Positions 37,168-50,366 of a stretch of DNA of 64,000 nucleotides are shown here, piece after piece; position 1 is the first letter of the stretch; each line of letters starts with the position of its first letter. Below the pieces are notes generated by a model. That model did not search any database, was not told the origin of the DNA, and saw nothing but the letters and a program-made list of their open reading frames with translations. This DNA is from Mesostigma viride (taxonomy: Eukaryota; Streptophyta; Mesostigmatophyceae; Mesostigmatales; Mesostigmataceae). The position numbers and the translations under genes were made by a program. The DNA lies in the NCBI GenBank assembly GCA_009746045.1, contig RPFO01000911.1:62001-126000 (forward strand). Reading direction: 5' to 3'.

Positions 37168-37404
37168 TCACTCGAAAACAATGCCCTTTTCTTCCTTTAG
37201 ATGCTTCAAATAGCTCAGTAACAAAGTGTTTAGCCACAGATAGTCAATTGGGCAATCTGGGTTGTTTTCTCTGATGCCCTTTATGATCTCTTCTATCCAC
37301 TGCTGCGCCTTAGCAGGGTTGATAAACGCTGATATTTTCCGCCCCTGAAATTCAATAGTTACTGTGGCAAAATCTGGCTGATCAGGCCCTTCCTCTGTGC
37401 TCAT
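37168..37404 (-). CDS. Small ORF upstream of Gag, copy 2
   Basis: 78 residues starting MSTEEGPDQPDF. Same as 12194-12430 except one residue. Function unknown; see the first copy for its features. Confidence 0.5.
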   Translation of the reverse strand: MSTEEGPDQPDFATVTIEFQGRKISAFINPAKAQQWIEEIIKGIRENNPDCPIDYLWLNTLLLSYLKHLKEEKGIVFE

Positions 37405-37502
37405 CAGTACCCTTGCAAAAGTAGGCTGGAAAACTGGGCGTTTTTCTCCTTATAGGCGCTTCTTGTAGACGTTTCGTGGCTTGTGGAGGCGATTCGGAAC
37501 TT

Positions 37503-37516
37503 GGCTTTCGATACCA
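37503..37516 (-). other. Primer-binding site, copy 2
   Basis: On the minus strand tggtatcgaaagcc follows the LTR end directly. It differs from copy 1 at a few positions outside the TGGTATCG core. Confidence 0.65.
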
Positions 37517-38345
37517 TGTCAAAAATATTCTGTAGAATGTATTGACCAGATTCCTATTTATACTTCCAATCACCTATATATTTTGCAGGTGTCGGAGTAG
37601 AGTTCCGGTCTTATGAAGCTTCCTCTTGGTGAACAAAATGAGGCGATTTCAATGATATAATTCGCGTCTTTATTGTCCCAATATCCCGGCTAGCGGCCCT
37701 TGTACAAGGCCAGCTGCCATGGCTGCTCAAGTAGTGCTTAACATTAAGGAGCAAGAGGTCACAGCTATATGCTACGTTGCGCACAAAGCACAAGTCACGA
37801 AACAAGCAATATCCGCCGTTAGATGTCTGGCGGCGCACTGCTGAACATCGGATGCATAGAGCACATGCATAACAGGCATGCACAAGCTAAAGGACCAAGG
37901 TTGCAGCGCCGGCGCCACTATACTCTACCATGTATATCTGATTTCTTTCTAGTGGCGCGGCTCATGCTGCTCGGCTCAACTTAGGTGTAAGAATTACAAG
38001 TGCAACGGCGCGGCGCGACGCCAGGACTAAACGCCACAATGGTACGCATGGGAAAAATGTCAAAGTACCCATGCGGTGCATCAAGACTCAGTAGAAGAAA
38101 AGTGGTACGACTGTCGGACGTCACAGCTAGTCCATCATATCGTCCGTATAACAAAGTAGAAAATATTCCGTGCGGTTCAGTACAACAACATGCCCCAAGC
38201 CTAAACTATTAATTTAAGTGTGCCATAAATTAGGCGTACGATGGGTGCAATTAAGTAGCGATGCAACCCAACCGTCGGCTAGAAAAATAATTGGTCACAC
38301 TTAATCCAGCTAGCTATTCGGGCATAAGTGTCTATACCGCTGACA
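37517..38345 (-). repeat. 5' LTR of copy 2 (minus strand)
   Basis: 829 bp, same as 35145-35973, including the extra A. Confidence 0.92.
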
Positions 38346-41300
38346 CTGCACACACACGTACATACACCGCGCACGCAAGGGGCAACTGCACACACATGTA
38401 CATACACCGCGCACGCAAGGGGCAACTGCACACACATGTACACACACCGCGCACGCAAGGGGCAACTGCACACACACGTACACACACCGCGCACGCTTGG
38501 GGCGGCTGCACACACACGTAAATACACCGCGCACGCAAGGGGCGGCTGCACACACACGTACATCCACCGCGCACGCAAGGGGCAACTGCACACACATGTA
38601 CACACACCGCGCACGCTTGGGGCAGCTGCACTCACATGTACACACACCGCGCACGCAAGGGCCGGCTGCACACACACGAAAAACCACCGCGCACGCAAGG
38701 GGCAACTGCACACACACGTACATACACCGCGCACGCAAGGGGCGGCTGCACACACACGTACACACACCGCGCACGCAAGGGGCAACTGCACACACATGTA
38801 CACACACCGCGCACGCTTGGGGCGGCTGCACACACACGTACCTACACCTTGCACGCAAGGGGCGGCTGCACACACACGTACATACACCGCGCACGCAAGG
38901 GGCAACTGCACACACATGTACATACACCGCGCAACCACGGGGCGGCTGCACACACACGTACATACACCGCGCACGCAAGGGGCAACTGCACACACATGTA
39001 CACACACCGCGCACGCTTGGGGCGGCTGCACACACACGTACCTACACCGCGCACGCAAGGGGCGGCTGCACACACACGTACATACACCGCGCACGCAAGG
39101 GGCAACTGCACACACATGTACATACACCGCGCAACCACGGGGCGGCTGCACACACACGTACACACACCGCGCACGCAAGGGGCAGCTGCACACACACGTA
39201 CATACACCATGCACGCAAGGGGCTGCACACACACTTACACACACCTTGCACGCAAGGGCCGGCATGCACACACACTGGCATACATCGCGCACGCAAGGGG
39301 CGGCTGCACACACGTACATACACCGCGCACGCAAGGGGCGAGTGCACACACACGTACACACACCGCGCACGCAATTAAGGGACGGCTGCACACACACGTA
39401 CATACACCGCGCACGCAAGGGGCAACGGCACTCACATGTACATACACCATGCACGCAAGGGGCGGCTGCACACACACGTACACACACCATGCACGCAAGG
39501 AGCGACTTCACGCACAGGTACACACACCATGCACGCAAGGTTCGGCTGCACACACATGTACATCCACCGCGCACGCAAGGGGCGGCTGCACACACATGTA
39601 CATACACCATGCACGCAAGGGGCGGCTGCACACACCTGTACATCCACCGCGCACGCAAGGGGCGAGTGCACACACACGTACACACACCGCGCACGCAAGG
39701 GGCGGCTGCACACACACGTACACACACCATGCACGCAAGGGCCGGCATGCACACACAGTATACACACACCGCGCACGCAAGGGGCGGCTGCACACACACG
39801 TACATACACTGCGCACGCAAGGGGCTGCTGCACACACACTTACACTCACCATGCACGCAAGGGGCGGCTGCACACACACGTACATACACCGCGCACGCAA
39901 GGGACGGCTGCACACACACGTACATACACCGCGCACGCAAGGGGCAACTGCCCGCACATGTACATCCACCGCGCACGCAATTAAGGGACGGCTGCACACA
40001 CACGTACATACACCGCGCACGCAAGGGGCAACGGCACTCACATGGACATACACCATGCACGCAAGGGGCGGCTGCACACACACGTACATACACCGCGCAC
40101 GCAAGGGGCTGCTGCACACACACTTACACACACAATGCACGCAATTAGGGGCGACGGCACTCACATGTACATACTCTTGGGCGGCTGCACTCACATGTAC
40201 ATACACCGCGCATGCAAGGGGCAACTGCACACACACGTACACACACCATGCACGCAAGGGCCGGCATGCACACACACGTACATACACTGTGCACGCAAGG
40301 GGCAACTGCACACACACGTACACACACCATGCACGGAAGGGACGGCTGCACTCACATGTACACACACCATGCACGCAAGGGCCGGCTGCACACACACGTA
40401 CATACACCATGCACGCAAGGGGCTGCACACACACTTACACACCACCTTGCACGCAAGGGCCGGCATGCACACACACTGGCATACACCGCGCACGCAAGGG
40501 GCGGCTGCACACACGTACATACACCGCGCACGCAAGGGGCGAGTGCACACACACGTACACACACCGCGCACGCAATTAAGGGACGGCTGCACACACACGT
40601 ACATACACCGCGCACGCAAGGGGCAACGGCACTCACATGTACATCCACCATGCACGCAAGGGGCGGCTGCACACACACGTACACACACCATGCACGCAAG
40701 GACAAGGATTCACACACATGTACACACACAAAGCACGCAAGGGGCTGCTGCACACACACGTACATACACCGCGCACGCAAGGGGCGGCTGCACTCACATG
40801 TACACACACCACGCACGCAAGGGGCGGCTGCACACACACGTACATACACTGCGCACGCACGGGGCGACTGCACACACATGTACATAAACCATGCACGCAA
40901 GGGGCGGCTGCACACACATGTACATACACCGCGCACGCAAGGGGCGAGTGCAAACACATGTACATACACCGCGCACGCAAGGACAAGGATGCACACACAT
41001 GTACATACACCGCGCACGCAAGGGGCGGCTGCACACACACGTACATACACCGCGCACGCAAGGGGCGAGTGCGCACACACGTACATACACCGCGCACGCA
41101 AGGGGCGGCTGCACACACACGTACATACACCGCGCACGCACGGGGCCAGTGCAAGCACATGTACATACACCATGCACGCAAGGGGCGGCTGCACACACAT
41201 GTACATACACCGCGCACGCAAGGGGCGAGTGCAAACACATGTACATACACCGCGCACGCAAGGGGCAACTGCCCGCACATGTACATCCACCGCACACGCA

Positions 41301-44300
41301 AGGGGCGGCTGCACACACACGTACATCCACCGCGCACGCAAGGGGCAACTGCACACACATGTACACACACCGCGCACGCTTGGGGCAGCTGCACTCACAT
41401 GTACACACACCGCGCACGCAAGGGCCGGCTGCACACACACGAAAAACCACCGCGCACGCAAGGGGCAACTGCACACACACGTACATACACCGCGCACGCA
41501 AGGGGCGGCTGCACACACACGTACACACACCGCGCACGCAAGGGGCAACTGCACACACATGTACACACACCGCGCACGCTTGGGGCGGCTGCACACACAC
41601 GTACCTACACCTTGCACGCAAGGGGCGGCTGCACACACACGTACATACACCGCGCACGCAAGGGGCAACTGCACACACATGTACATACACCGCGCAACCA
41701 CGGGGCGGCTGCACACACACGTACATACACCGCGCACGCAAGGGGCAACTGCACACACATGTACACACACCGCGCACGCTTGGGGCGGCTGCACACACAC
41801 GTACCTACACCGCGCACGCAAGGGGCGGCTGCACACACACGTACATACACCGCGCACGCAAGGGGCAACTGCACACACATGTACATACACCGCGCAACCA
41901 CGGGGCGGCTGCACACACACGTACACACACCGCGCACGCAAGGGGCAGCTGCACACACACGTACATACACCATGCACGCAAGGGGCTGCACACACACTTA
42001 CACACACCTTGCACGCAAGGGCCGGCATGCACACACACACTGGCATACACCGCGCACGCAAGGGCCGGCTGCACACACACGTACATACACCGCGCACGCA
42101 AGGGGCGAGTGCACACACACGTACACACACCGCGCACGCAATTAAGGGACGGCTGCACACACACGTACATACACCGCGCACGCAAGGGGCAACGGCACTC
42201 ACATGTACATACACCATGCACGCAAGGGGCGGCTGCACACACACGTACACACACCATGCACGCAAGGAGCGACTTCACGCACAGGTACACACACCATGCA
42301 CGCAAGGTTCGGCTGCACACACATGTACATCCACCGCGCACGCAAGGGGCGGCTGCACACACATGTACATACACCATGCACGCAAGGGGCGGCTGCACAC
42401 ACCTGTACATCCACCGCGCACGCAAGGGGCGAGTGCACACACACGTACACACACCGCGCACGCAAGGGGCGGCTGCACACACACGTACACACACCATGCA
42501 CGCAAGGGCCGGCATGCACACACAGTATACACACACCGCGCACGCAAGGGGCGGCTGCACACACACGTACATACACTGCGCACGCAAGGGGCTGCTGCAC
42601 ACACACTTACACTCACCATGCACGCAAGGGGCGGCTGCACACACACGTACATACACCGCGCACGCAAGGGACGGCTGCACACACACGTACATACACCGCG
42701 CACGCAAGGGGCAACTGCCCGCACATGTACATCCACCGCGCACGCAATTAAGGGACGGCTGCACACACACGTACATACACCGCGCACGCAAGGGGCAACG
42801 GCACTCACATGGACATACACCATGCACGCAAGGGGCGGCTGCACACACACGTACATACACCGCGCACGCAAGGGGCTGCTGCACACACACTTACACACAC
42901 AATGCACGCAATTAGGGGCGACGGCACTCACATGTACATACTCTTGGGCGGCTGCACTCACATGTACATACACCGCGCATGCAAGGGGCAACTGCACACA
43001 CACGTACACACACCATGCACGCAAGGGCCGGCATGCACACACACGTACATACACTGCGCACGCAAGGGGCAACTGCACACACACGTACACACACCATGCA
43101 CGGAAGGGACGGCTGCACTCACATGTACACACACCATGCACGCAAGGGCCGGCTGCACACACACGTACATACACCATGCACGCAAGGGGCTGCACACACA
43201 CTTACACACCACCTTGCACGCAAGGGCCGGCATGCACACACACTGGCATATGTACACCGCGCACGCAAGGGGCGGCTGCACACACGTACATACACCGCGC
43301 ACGCAAGGGGCGAGTGCACACACACGTACACACACCGCGCACGCAATTAAGGGACGGCTGCACACACACGTACATACACCGCGCACGCAAGGGGCAACGG
43401 CACTCACATGTACATCCACCATGCACGCAAGGGGCGGCTGCACACACACGTACACACACCATGCACGCAAGGACAAGGATTCACACACATGTACACACAC
43501 AAAGCACGCAAGGGGCTGCTGCACACACACGTACATACACCGCGCACGCAAGGGGCGGCTGCACTCACATGTACACACACCACGCACGCAAGGGGCGGCT
43601 GCACACACACGTACATACACTGCGCACGCACGGGGGGACTGCACACACATGTACATAAACCATGCACGCAAGGGGCGGCTGCACACACATGTACATACAC
43701 CGCGCACGCAAGGGGCGAGTGCAAACACATGTACATACACCGCGCACGCAAGGACAAGGATGCACACACATGTACATACACCGCGCACGCAAGGGGCGGC
43801 TGCACACACACGTACATACACCGCGCACGCAAGGGGCGAGTGCGCACACACGTACATACACCGCGCACGCAAGGGGCGGCTGCACACACACGTACATACA
43901 CCGCGCACGCACGGGGCCAGTGCAAGCACATGTACATACACCATGCACGCAAGGGGCGGCTGCACACACATGTACATACACCGCGCACGCAAGGGGCGAG
44001 TGCAAACACATGTACATACACCGCGCACGCAAGGGGCAACTGCCCGCACATGTACATCCACCGCACACGCAAGGGGCGGCTGCACACACATGTACATACA
44101 CCGCGCACGCAAGGGGCGGCTGCACACACACGTACATACACCGCGCACGCAAGGGGCGAGTGCGCACACACGTACATACACCGCGCACGCAAGGGGGCTG
44201 CACACACACGTACATACACCGCGCACGCAAGGGGCCAGTGCAAGCACATGTACATACACCATGCACGCAAGGGCCGGCATGCACAGAAACGTACATACAC

Positions 44301-44725
44301 CGCGCACGCAAGGGGCTGCTGCACACACACGTACACACACCATGCACGCACGGGGCGGCTGCACACACACGTACATCCACTGCGCACGCACGGGGCGGCG
44401 ACTGCACACACATGTACATAAACCATGCACGCAAGGGGCGGCTGCACACACATGTACATCCACCGCGCACGCAAGGGGCGAGTGCAAACACATGTACATA
44501 CACCGCGCACGCAAGGACAAGGATGCACACACATGTACATACACCGCGCACGCAAGGGGCGGCTGCACACGCACGTACATACACCGCGCACGCAAGGGGC
44601 GGCTGCACACACACGTACATCCACCGCGCACGCAAGGGGCAACTGCACACACATGTACACACACCGCGCACGCTTGGGGCAGCTGCACTCACATGTACAC
44701 ACACCGCGCACGCAAGGGGCGGCTG
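38346..44725. repeat. 40-bp satellite array, segment 3
   Basis: 38346-41160 copies 24464-27278 at offset 13882. Much of 41.3-43.1 kb copies 38.6-40.4 kb at offset 2763-2767. The last part (about 43.9 kb onward) copies 29293-30088 at an offset near 14637. Confidence 0.96.
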
Positions 44726-45180
44726 AGTTGGATGGAGACTAGGGACGACGAACAACTGCGAAAGCTGAGAGCGAATGATGATTGTATTACAATAATACAA
44801 TGAGAGAGAGATGAAAGCTGAGGGCTCAGAATGGAACTGGGCAGACTCGGGTGCTGTGGCACTCCCCAGTGCTACGCCTATATGCCTATGGCGGTGCTAC
44901 CTGCAGCACACGACCAGTGGACAAGTGTACACTGCAATGCCATGCGACCACGTCACTAGCATCCAGCTAAGACTCGGCCCGTCAGGCCCGGCTACACCGG
45001 ACCTGGCGGGTCGAACTAGCACCTAGGAACAGTCTGGCACTAACCGCACATCGGTCCACATGACACCTCAGTACCGTACACCCTGCCGTACTGTACTGAG
45101 GTGTCCCGCTCAGCCGCGGTAGGCAATACGCGGCGCGCAGGCCGGAAATCCGTGTGTCAGCCTAAGCATCTCATCTAACT
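44726..45180 (-). repeat. 3' LTR of the copia-like element (minus strand)
   Basis: 455 bp, starting agttggatgg and ending catctaact. The termini form an imperfect inverted repeat AGTTnGATG. Confidence 0.92.
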
Positions 45181-46244
45181 CCCATTATGTTTTCCTTTCA
45201 GGTTGAAGGCTAGCGACTTCAAGCCTGACCCTGCCCAGCTAGGAGACTGACTCCAAGCTGACTGAGGTGCTGAGCAACTGACACCCATACTGCAACATCT
45301 GGACTGAAAAAGATGGGCCCCAGAACTCGTGCAATACTTGTGATGGCATCACGTTTAGCTCAACATGCCCGGGGAGTTCCTCCTCCTCGCGAGCTCACAA
45401 GGGAGATAGCTATGCCTGTCTGCCTATCCAGGGAGTGCACCACCAGCCAAGAGAGCCTTGTAAAAAAATGCCAAGGTAACCGTTTAAGAGGTTCCATGTT
45501 GTTCCATCATCATCGCCCACTCAGAGAGAAAATACCCAGCCAGGCTGGGTCAACTGAGCTCAGGTTACCTGCAACCTGAGGAGTGACAGTGGACAGGTTT
45601 ATTGCACCCTGCACTGTCCATGTTGTACCTGCACAACATGTGAGGACCAGCCACCCCTGCCCTGCACAGAGGGGGCTGAAGTCCGAGTGACAGGTGACAG
45701 GACTATGACATCCTGGACCTGGCCACATTGCACCTGCACAACGTGGGAGACCAGCCACCCCTGCCCTGCACATGGGTGACTGAAGTCCTGGTGACAGGTG
45801 ACAGGAATATTTCATCCTGCACCTGTGCTGAGCACGTTGTACTAGACAACATGACAGCACCCATGCCTTACTGCCACTGAACAGTAAGGCCAGGTGGCCC
45901 AGGATAGCCACAGTGAACTGGGGTCCTGGGTAACCACCTGTCAAGGGAGCTTTGACCCTCCACTTGAATGGGGGCACCTGAGCCACTGAGCTCAAGGCCA
46001 TTCCACCAAGGCATACGCCCTAGGGAATAAAGGTGTGAGATACATCCCATGCCCACCTATGAAGGTGTGCATAACGAAATTCCATGGTGTTGAGAAAATC
46101 AAAACAGATTTTATTGGGCATAGGGCACGCAGATGTATGAAAACAGACTCCAACCAACCCCCCTTGCTGGAAGCCACAACCTACCCCTTGGACCTGCCCA
46201 AGGGGTACTGGGTGACCTAGGCGGCCCTGGTGAACAGGACCCTG
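45181..46244 (-). other. Non-coding 3' region of the copia-like element
   Basis: About 1 kb between the RNase H end and the 3' LTR. It holds roughly 100-120-bp imperfect tandem repeats (45600-45840) sharing 'accagccacccctgccctgcac' pieces and 'ggtgacagg'. The minus-strand frame at 45510-46001 runs through these repeats and is not taken as a gene. Purine-rich sequence next to the LTR may be the polypurine tract. Confidence 0.6.
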
Positions 46245-46796
46245 CTAGGCGTCCCCCCTATGGGGCAGGGTTGCCTGCTTGCCATAGGGGTTCATCAAGT
46301 GGTACAACAGCTGATATTGTTCAGCTGCCTGCTGAGGCACTTTAGTGAGTGCATCAGCAGCGTTGTGTTTGTCCTCCACGTGACGGGTGGACTCCCAGTA
46401 GGTGGACTCCTGTTTCAGGACCACCCAGTCAAGATCAGTGTGGACAGCATAGGGGTTAGCAAGGAAACTGAGGACTGACTGACTGTCAGTGAGCAAGTGT
46501 GCCACCACCCCAGCATTGCTGCCTGCTTGCATCTGCAACCAAACCAGCACATGATTCAAGTACCTGGCATGAAGCACTGCTGACACCACTGCCCTGCACT
46601 CAGCAGCATTGCTGCTGACAGCCTTGCGTCTATGCAACCGGCTGTACCATGAAATGAGAGACAAGGGTGCATCATCATTCTGCACAAAATACAAGCCTGA
46701 CTCCCTTGCCTGCATCTTGGTAATCTGCCTGGACTCCATGGAACTATCCATCATAGCTTGGATGTGAATGGTTTTGTGGAGATCCAAGGAGTGCAA
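46245..46796 (-). pseudogene. RNase H domain, copia type
   Basis: The frame reads MMDSSMESRQITKMQ (first Asp), ISWYSRLHRRKAVSSNAAECRAV (Glu), LLTDSQSVLSFL (Asp) and EDKHNAADALTK (last Asp). These correspond to copia landmarks such as ISWSSKKQ, SSAEAEY and ADxLTK. RNase H removes the RNA strand during cDNA synthesis. It is out of frame with the RT and overlaps its end by about 45 bases, so a frame change lies near 46750-46796. The annotated start is not a true start. Confidence 0.8.
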
Positions 46797-47671
46797 GATA
46801 AGGGGAGGGCCTCCTGGAGAGTTTTGGTGATGGCTTTGTGACCTACTTGCATCAAGACATCATCATCAACTCTGCTAACCACAGCCAGGTGAGGTGCACA
46901 CGTTGAGCACAACCACCCCAGCTTGCCTCTAATGGTAGGACAGGCTCCAGGTTTGATTTTTGTTTGCAAAACCTCCAAGCAGCTGTGCATGTAATCATTG
47001 GGAGAGTAGAGTGCACACACCCACTGGTTTTGATGCTGCTGGAGTTGTAACATTGTGCCACAAAATTTTATGGCAGTGGTGCCCAGCTCTACTTGCTTGC
47101 CAATCTCAAAATGCTGTGACACTTGTTGAATAAAATCATCCACAGCACGCCTTGGCCCAGCAATCAGCTGATCATCCCCATGCCACACAAAGGTGAGAAT
47201 GCCATGAGGGTGTGGGACCACAAAGAAGCAAGGGTCTATGTCATCATATCTAGCCCCTAACTTTTCAAACACAGCCTGAGCTGACATCCTGAAAATGCGA
47301 GGAGCTGATTGCAGCCCTTCAACACCTATGTTAGCTTTCAGGTACTGCTGAGGGATGTGTTTTGCCCAAACTCTGGGAGTGGAGACTACGTACACCTGAC
47401 CATGCCACACTTGTTGTGCTATCTCAGGTGAGCCTTTCAGGAAAGCCCTTTTAATGTCTGTAGCCTTACAGATATAGTCATCCCCATCATTGAGATGACC
47501 CACAAAGACAGACAGCAAGATTTTTAGGGATGTTTGCTGAATGCCTGGCGTGTACAACTCTGCCTCTGTCAGATCAGTGGTGCCCTTGAACTCTGTCACA
47601 CAAGGTCTAGCATGAAAGATGACTGACCCATCTGCTGCTGGCTTATGTTTACACACAAACTTCAGGCGCAA
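46751..47671 (-). pseudogene. Reverse transcriptase domain, copia type
   Basis: Residues 1-30 read LKFVCKHKPAADGSVIF..., matching the copia RT entry block (VFKxKxxxDG). Motif A is ATDIKRAFLKG with Asp72. GLQSAPRIF near 119-127 matches the copia hallmark GLKQAPRxW. Motif C is WHGDDQLIAG (164-169) with an unusual His-Gly before the two Asp. It would continue from the frame upstream through PVTPIDKKPAGCKH, so the break lies near 47700-47715. All visible catalytic residues are present. Confidence 0.85.
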
Positions 47672-48033
47672 GTGCTTGCACCCTGCAGGCTTTTTGTCAA
47701 TAGGTGTGACAGGGGAGTATGAGAAGGACTAAGAGGATCTGGCACTACCCATTCTTCCCTGGCCTTGTTAAAGGCCTCCACCCATTTTAGGAATCCTATG
47801 TGTGTGCGACAGTCTTGCTCTATCTGTTCATAAGAAAGAGGAGACATTTTAGCCACATCATGCTTGCCCAATCCAAATGAGTTGGGATGAAGTTTTTGGT
47901 TGTGAACCAGGTCTGCCACACAGGGTTCTTGCCCTGGGGCATACTTGGGTGTAGCAAATTTTACAGAAGCAATGTTGGTGTTAAGAAGTTTTTCAAGAGA
48001 AATTTTGAAATGATTCAGATCAACACCACCCAT
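47662..48033 (-). pseudogene. Linker frame between protease and RT
   Basis: A minus-strand frame (MGGVDLNHFKISLEKLL...) overlaps the preceding pol frame by 19 bases and the RT frame by 10. No domain is recognised. It bridges the protease end and the RT start and is probably the same polyprotein after a one-base shift. The short overlaps would also suit programmed frameshifting, but no slippery site was identified. Confidence 0.5.
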
Positions 48034-50003
48034 GTCCTGGATGGATAGTCTATCACTGGATATGAGACACCAGGGTAACAGAGAAAAGGATCCCCCAACA
48101 AAGCATTCCCTTTATAACCTTCCAAGACCTGAAAAGGAGTGGGGATACCGAGTATAGTCAACATGACCTGACCTAATACCTTGAGGGATGACTGCCCTGA
48201 GAAATCAGCCACATGGTGCCAGGGTGAAGGTTCCAAAGGCAAATGGGGCACAGCCAGGGCACTGATAATGCTGACCTGGGCTTGTGTGTCCACTGCAACC
48301 ATAAATGGGCTATTGTCATTCTGCCCAACCTTCCCCACCTTAGCTGATCCTGCAGCAGTTTGAGCTTTGGCTCTATGAGCTGCTTGTAAAATGCGAACAG
48401 CGTCTGCTAGGCTGCGTTTGGAAGGTGCAGCTAGTGGCTGAGCTATGTTCACACTTGTAGAGGTGATAGGTTGCTGATCACCTGTTTTGCCAATGTGACC
48501 CTCTGCTGCAGGGGGCCAATCCTGCAGTGACTGCCTGCAATCATCAAGGGTGACCTGGGTGTCACAGTGGGTGTGGCTCTCACACTCACCAGTGGGTGTT
48601 CCAAACAACCACTCACTGGGCAACGCTGGGATGCCAGGCAACTGTACAGGGCTGTCGGCCAACAGCTCTTCCTCCTCTGCCACGTCTGACACAGTTGGAA
48701 AATACAATTTCATCCTGTGAGGTGAACACCTGTGAATTTTTCCCGTGTCATTGTGTTTAACTAACACTGTCCTGCCAGTGGTGTTAAACTTTAGGATGGT
48801 GGCTGGCCCATGCCAGGTACCCACCTTGCCTAGTCCCGACTCCTTGTAGAATAGGACCTGATCCCCTTCTCTGAAGGTGGGACGTGGATGCTTTGCATCC
48901 TTGACAGCTAACCTGCTAGCTGTCTGTGCTCGCTGTGCGTTGTAGAGGGCTAGTACCTCAGGTGGATAAATGCCTGCATGCAATCCATCTGGTGTAATGA
49001 CCACCCCTTGTGGGGTTTTCATGAGTGGCCTCCTGTTGAGGACTTGGCACAACCTGGTGGACCACAGAGCTCTGTCAGCATAGGACCCACTGTCAGCCAG
49101 CAGATTGCCATCTTCTTTGGCTACAAGGGTTTTAATGGACCTGATGGCCCTTTCAATAATGCCTTGCCTCTCATGATCTTCTAGCCCAGCCAGATCAATA
49201 GCCTCACACCCTGGTTCATTGGCAAGACATGTGAACTGCTGATCCAGTAACAATGCCTCCACAGGGTAGTACCTGGCCTGAGCAATCAAGAGAGCCCTGA
49301 GCAACTGTGTCTTGTCCATTCCAGGTAATGGTTCAATGGTTGTGTACCTTGACCATGCATCTTTAAGTGCCAAGTAAGATTGTCCTTTGATATGAAAGAC
49401 ATCTCCTACCACCCTGCCCTTGCTCTTAGGTGGGGTAGCTACATGCCACTTAGGGGGTTTGGGTGCATTGAACTGACAATGCTGGCAGTGGGATCTGACC
49501 ACCTGGCATGCACGTCTGAGTGCTGCCCCCCCTATTGCTGCTGCCACCACCTCTGCACTCACTTCATGCCCATAAAGGAAATGCAACTGCAAAGCAAGCT
49601 CCTGAAAACTGATCTGAGCATCCTCTGCTGGGGACACTCTGCACACCTTGGGAACCATAGATGTGAAGGTTGGTTTAGAGACATAATCTTCTGAAACCAG
49701 CTGTAGCACCTTTCCAGAACTGCTCACTGCTCTGACAGTGGGGCATGCAGAAGAAGAAGGTGAAGCAGGCACACTCAAGCCAGCATGAGAGGGAGACTCA
49801 CACTTCTTGCCGTAAGGAGGCCGCTTGCAGTCCTTGGGGTCACCGTGGGGCGGCCCGTGGCACTTGTGGCACAGGACGTCCAAATGCCCCAGCTCGTCCA
49901 CGTTCTTGCGGCAGGTGGGCCGCAGGTGGTACTTCATGCCACAGCGGGTGCACCGCTGAGAAGACTTGTCCTCCTTGTCCTGCTTCTTGTTGTTGTTGTT
50001 GTT

Positions 50004-50045
<42 letters not shown>

Positions 50046-50366
50046 ACTGTTGTTGTTGTTGTTGCTGGAGCTGCCCCCCTTGGAGGGAGACTGCCCCTTA
50101 CCCTTGCCCTTGCCCCAGCCCCTGCCCTTGCCCTTGCCCTTGCCCTTGCCCTTGCCCTTGCCCTTAAACATTTGTCCCAGCAGGGACTTGACTTCTGCCA
50201 TAGTGACAGGTCTCTTGCTCCTGTCTTCCCTCTCCCTATCCTCCTCCTCCCTCTCTTCCCCCCTGACCCTCTTTACAGAGGTGCCCATGGCCCCCTGGCT
50301 AAGGGGAGCCAAGGCCAGCTTGATATAATCCAATGCCTCCTTCATGTCCTCCCAGTACTTTGCCAT
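48015..50366 (-). CDS. Gag C-terminus, integrase and aspartic protease of the copia-like element
   Basis: 783 residues. A Lys-Gly tract (about 69-90) and a run of about 25 Asn (about 102-126) precede a knuckle CTRCGMKYHLRPTC (CX2CX4HX4C). The integrase follows, with an HHCC-like region (LHFLYGH...CQHC) and acidic residues Asp322 (GDVFHI), Asp375 (LLLDQQF) and Glu405 (IIERAIRSIK). A GPATILKF...RCSPHRMKLYF block resembles an integrase C-terminal module. A retropepsin-like domain comes last: VDTQAQVSIIS with Asp693, then LLGDPF near 755. Copia elements normally have protease before integrase; here no protease motif is seen upstream. The active-site triplet is DTQ rather than DTG/DSG, which may weaken activity. 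Confidence 0.85.

Larger units (their letters stand above)
35145..38345 (-). mobile_element. TR-GAG LTR retrotransposon, family 1, copy 2 (3201 bp)
   Basis: Reverse-oriented copy of the element at 11254-14453. It has 829-bp LTRs (one extra A near the TGACA end), the same small ORF and the same Gag. CTGCA flanks both sides (35140-35144, 38346-38350), but every satellite unit contains CTGCA, so the duplication is weaker evidence here than at copy 1. Confidence 0.92.

Noticed and set aside
45510-46001. Minus-strand gene of 163 residues in the copia-like element
   Set aside because: The frame runs through imperfect tandem repeats downstream of RNase H, shows no domain, and its composition follows the repeats.
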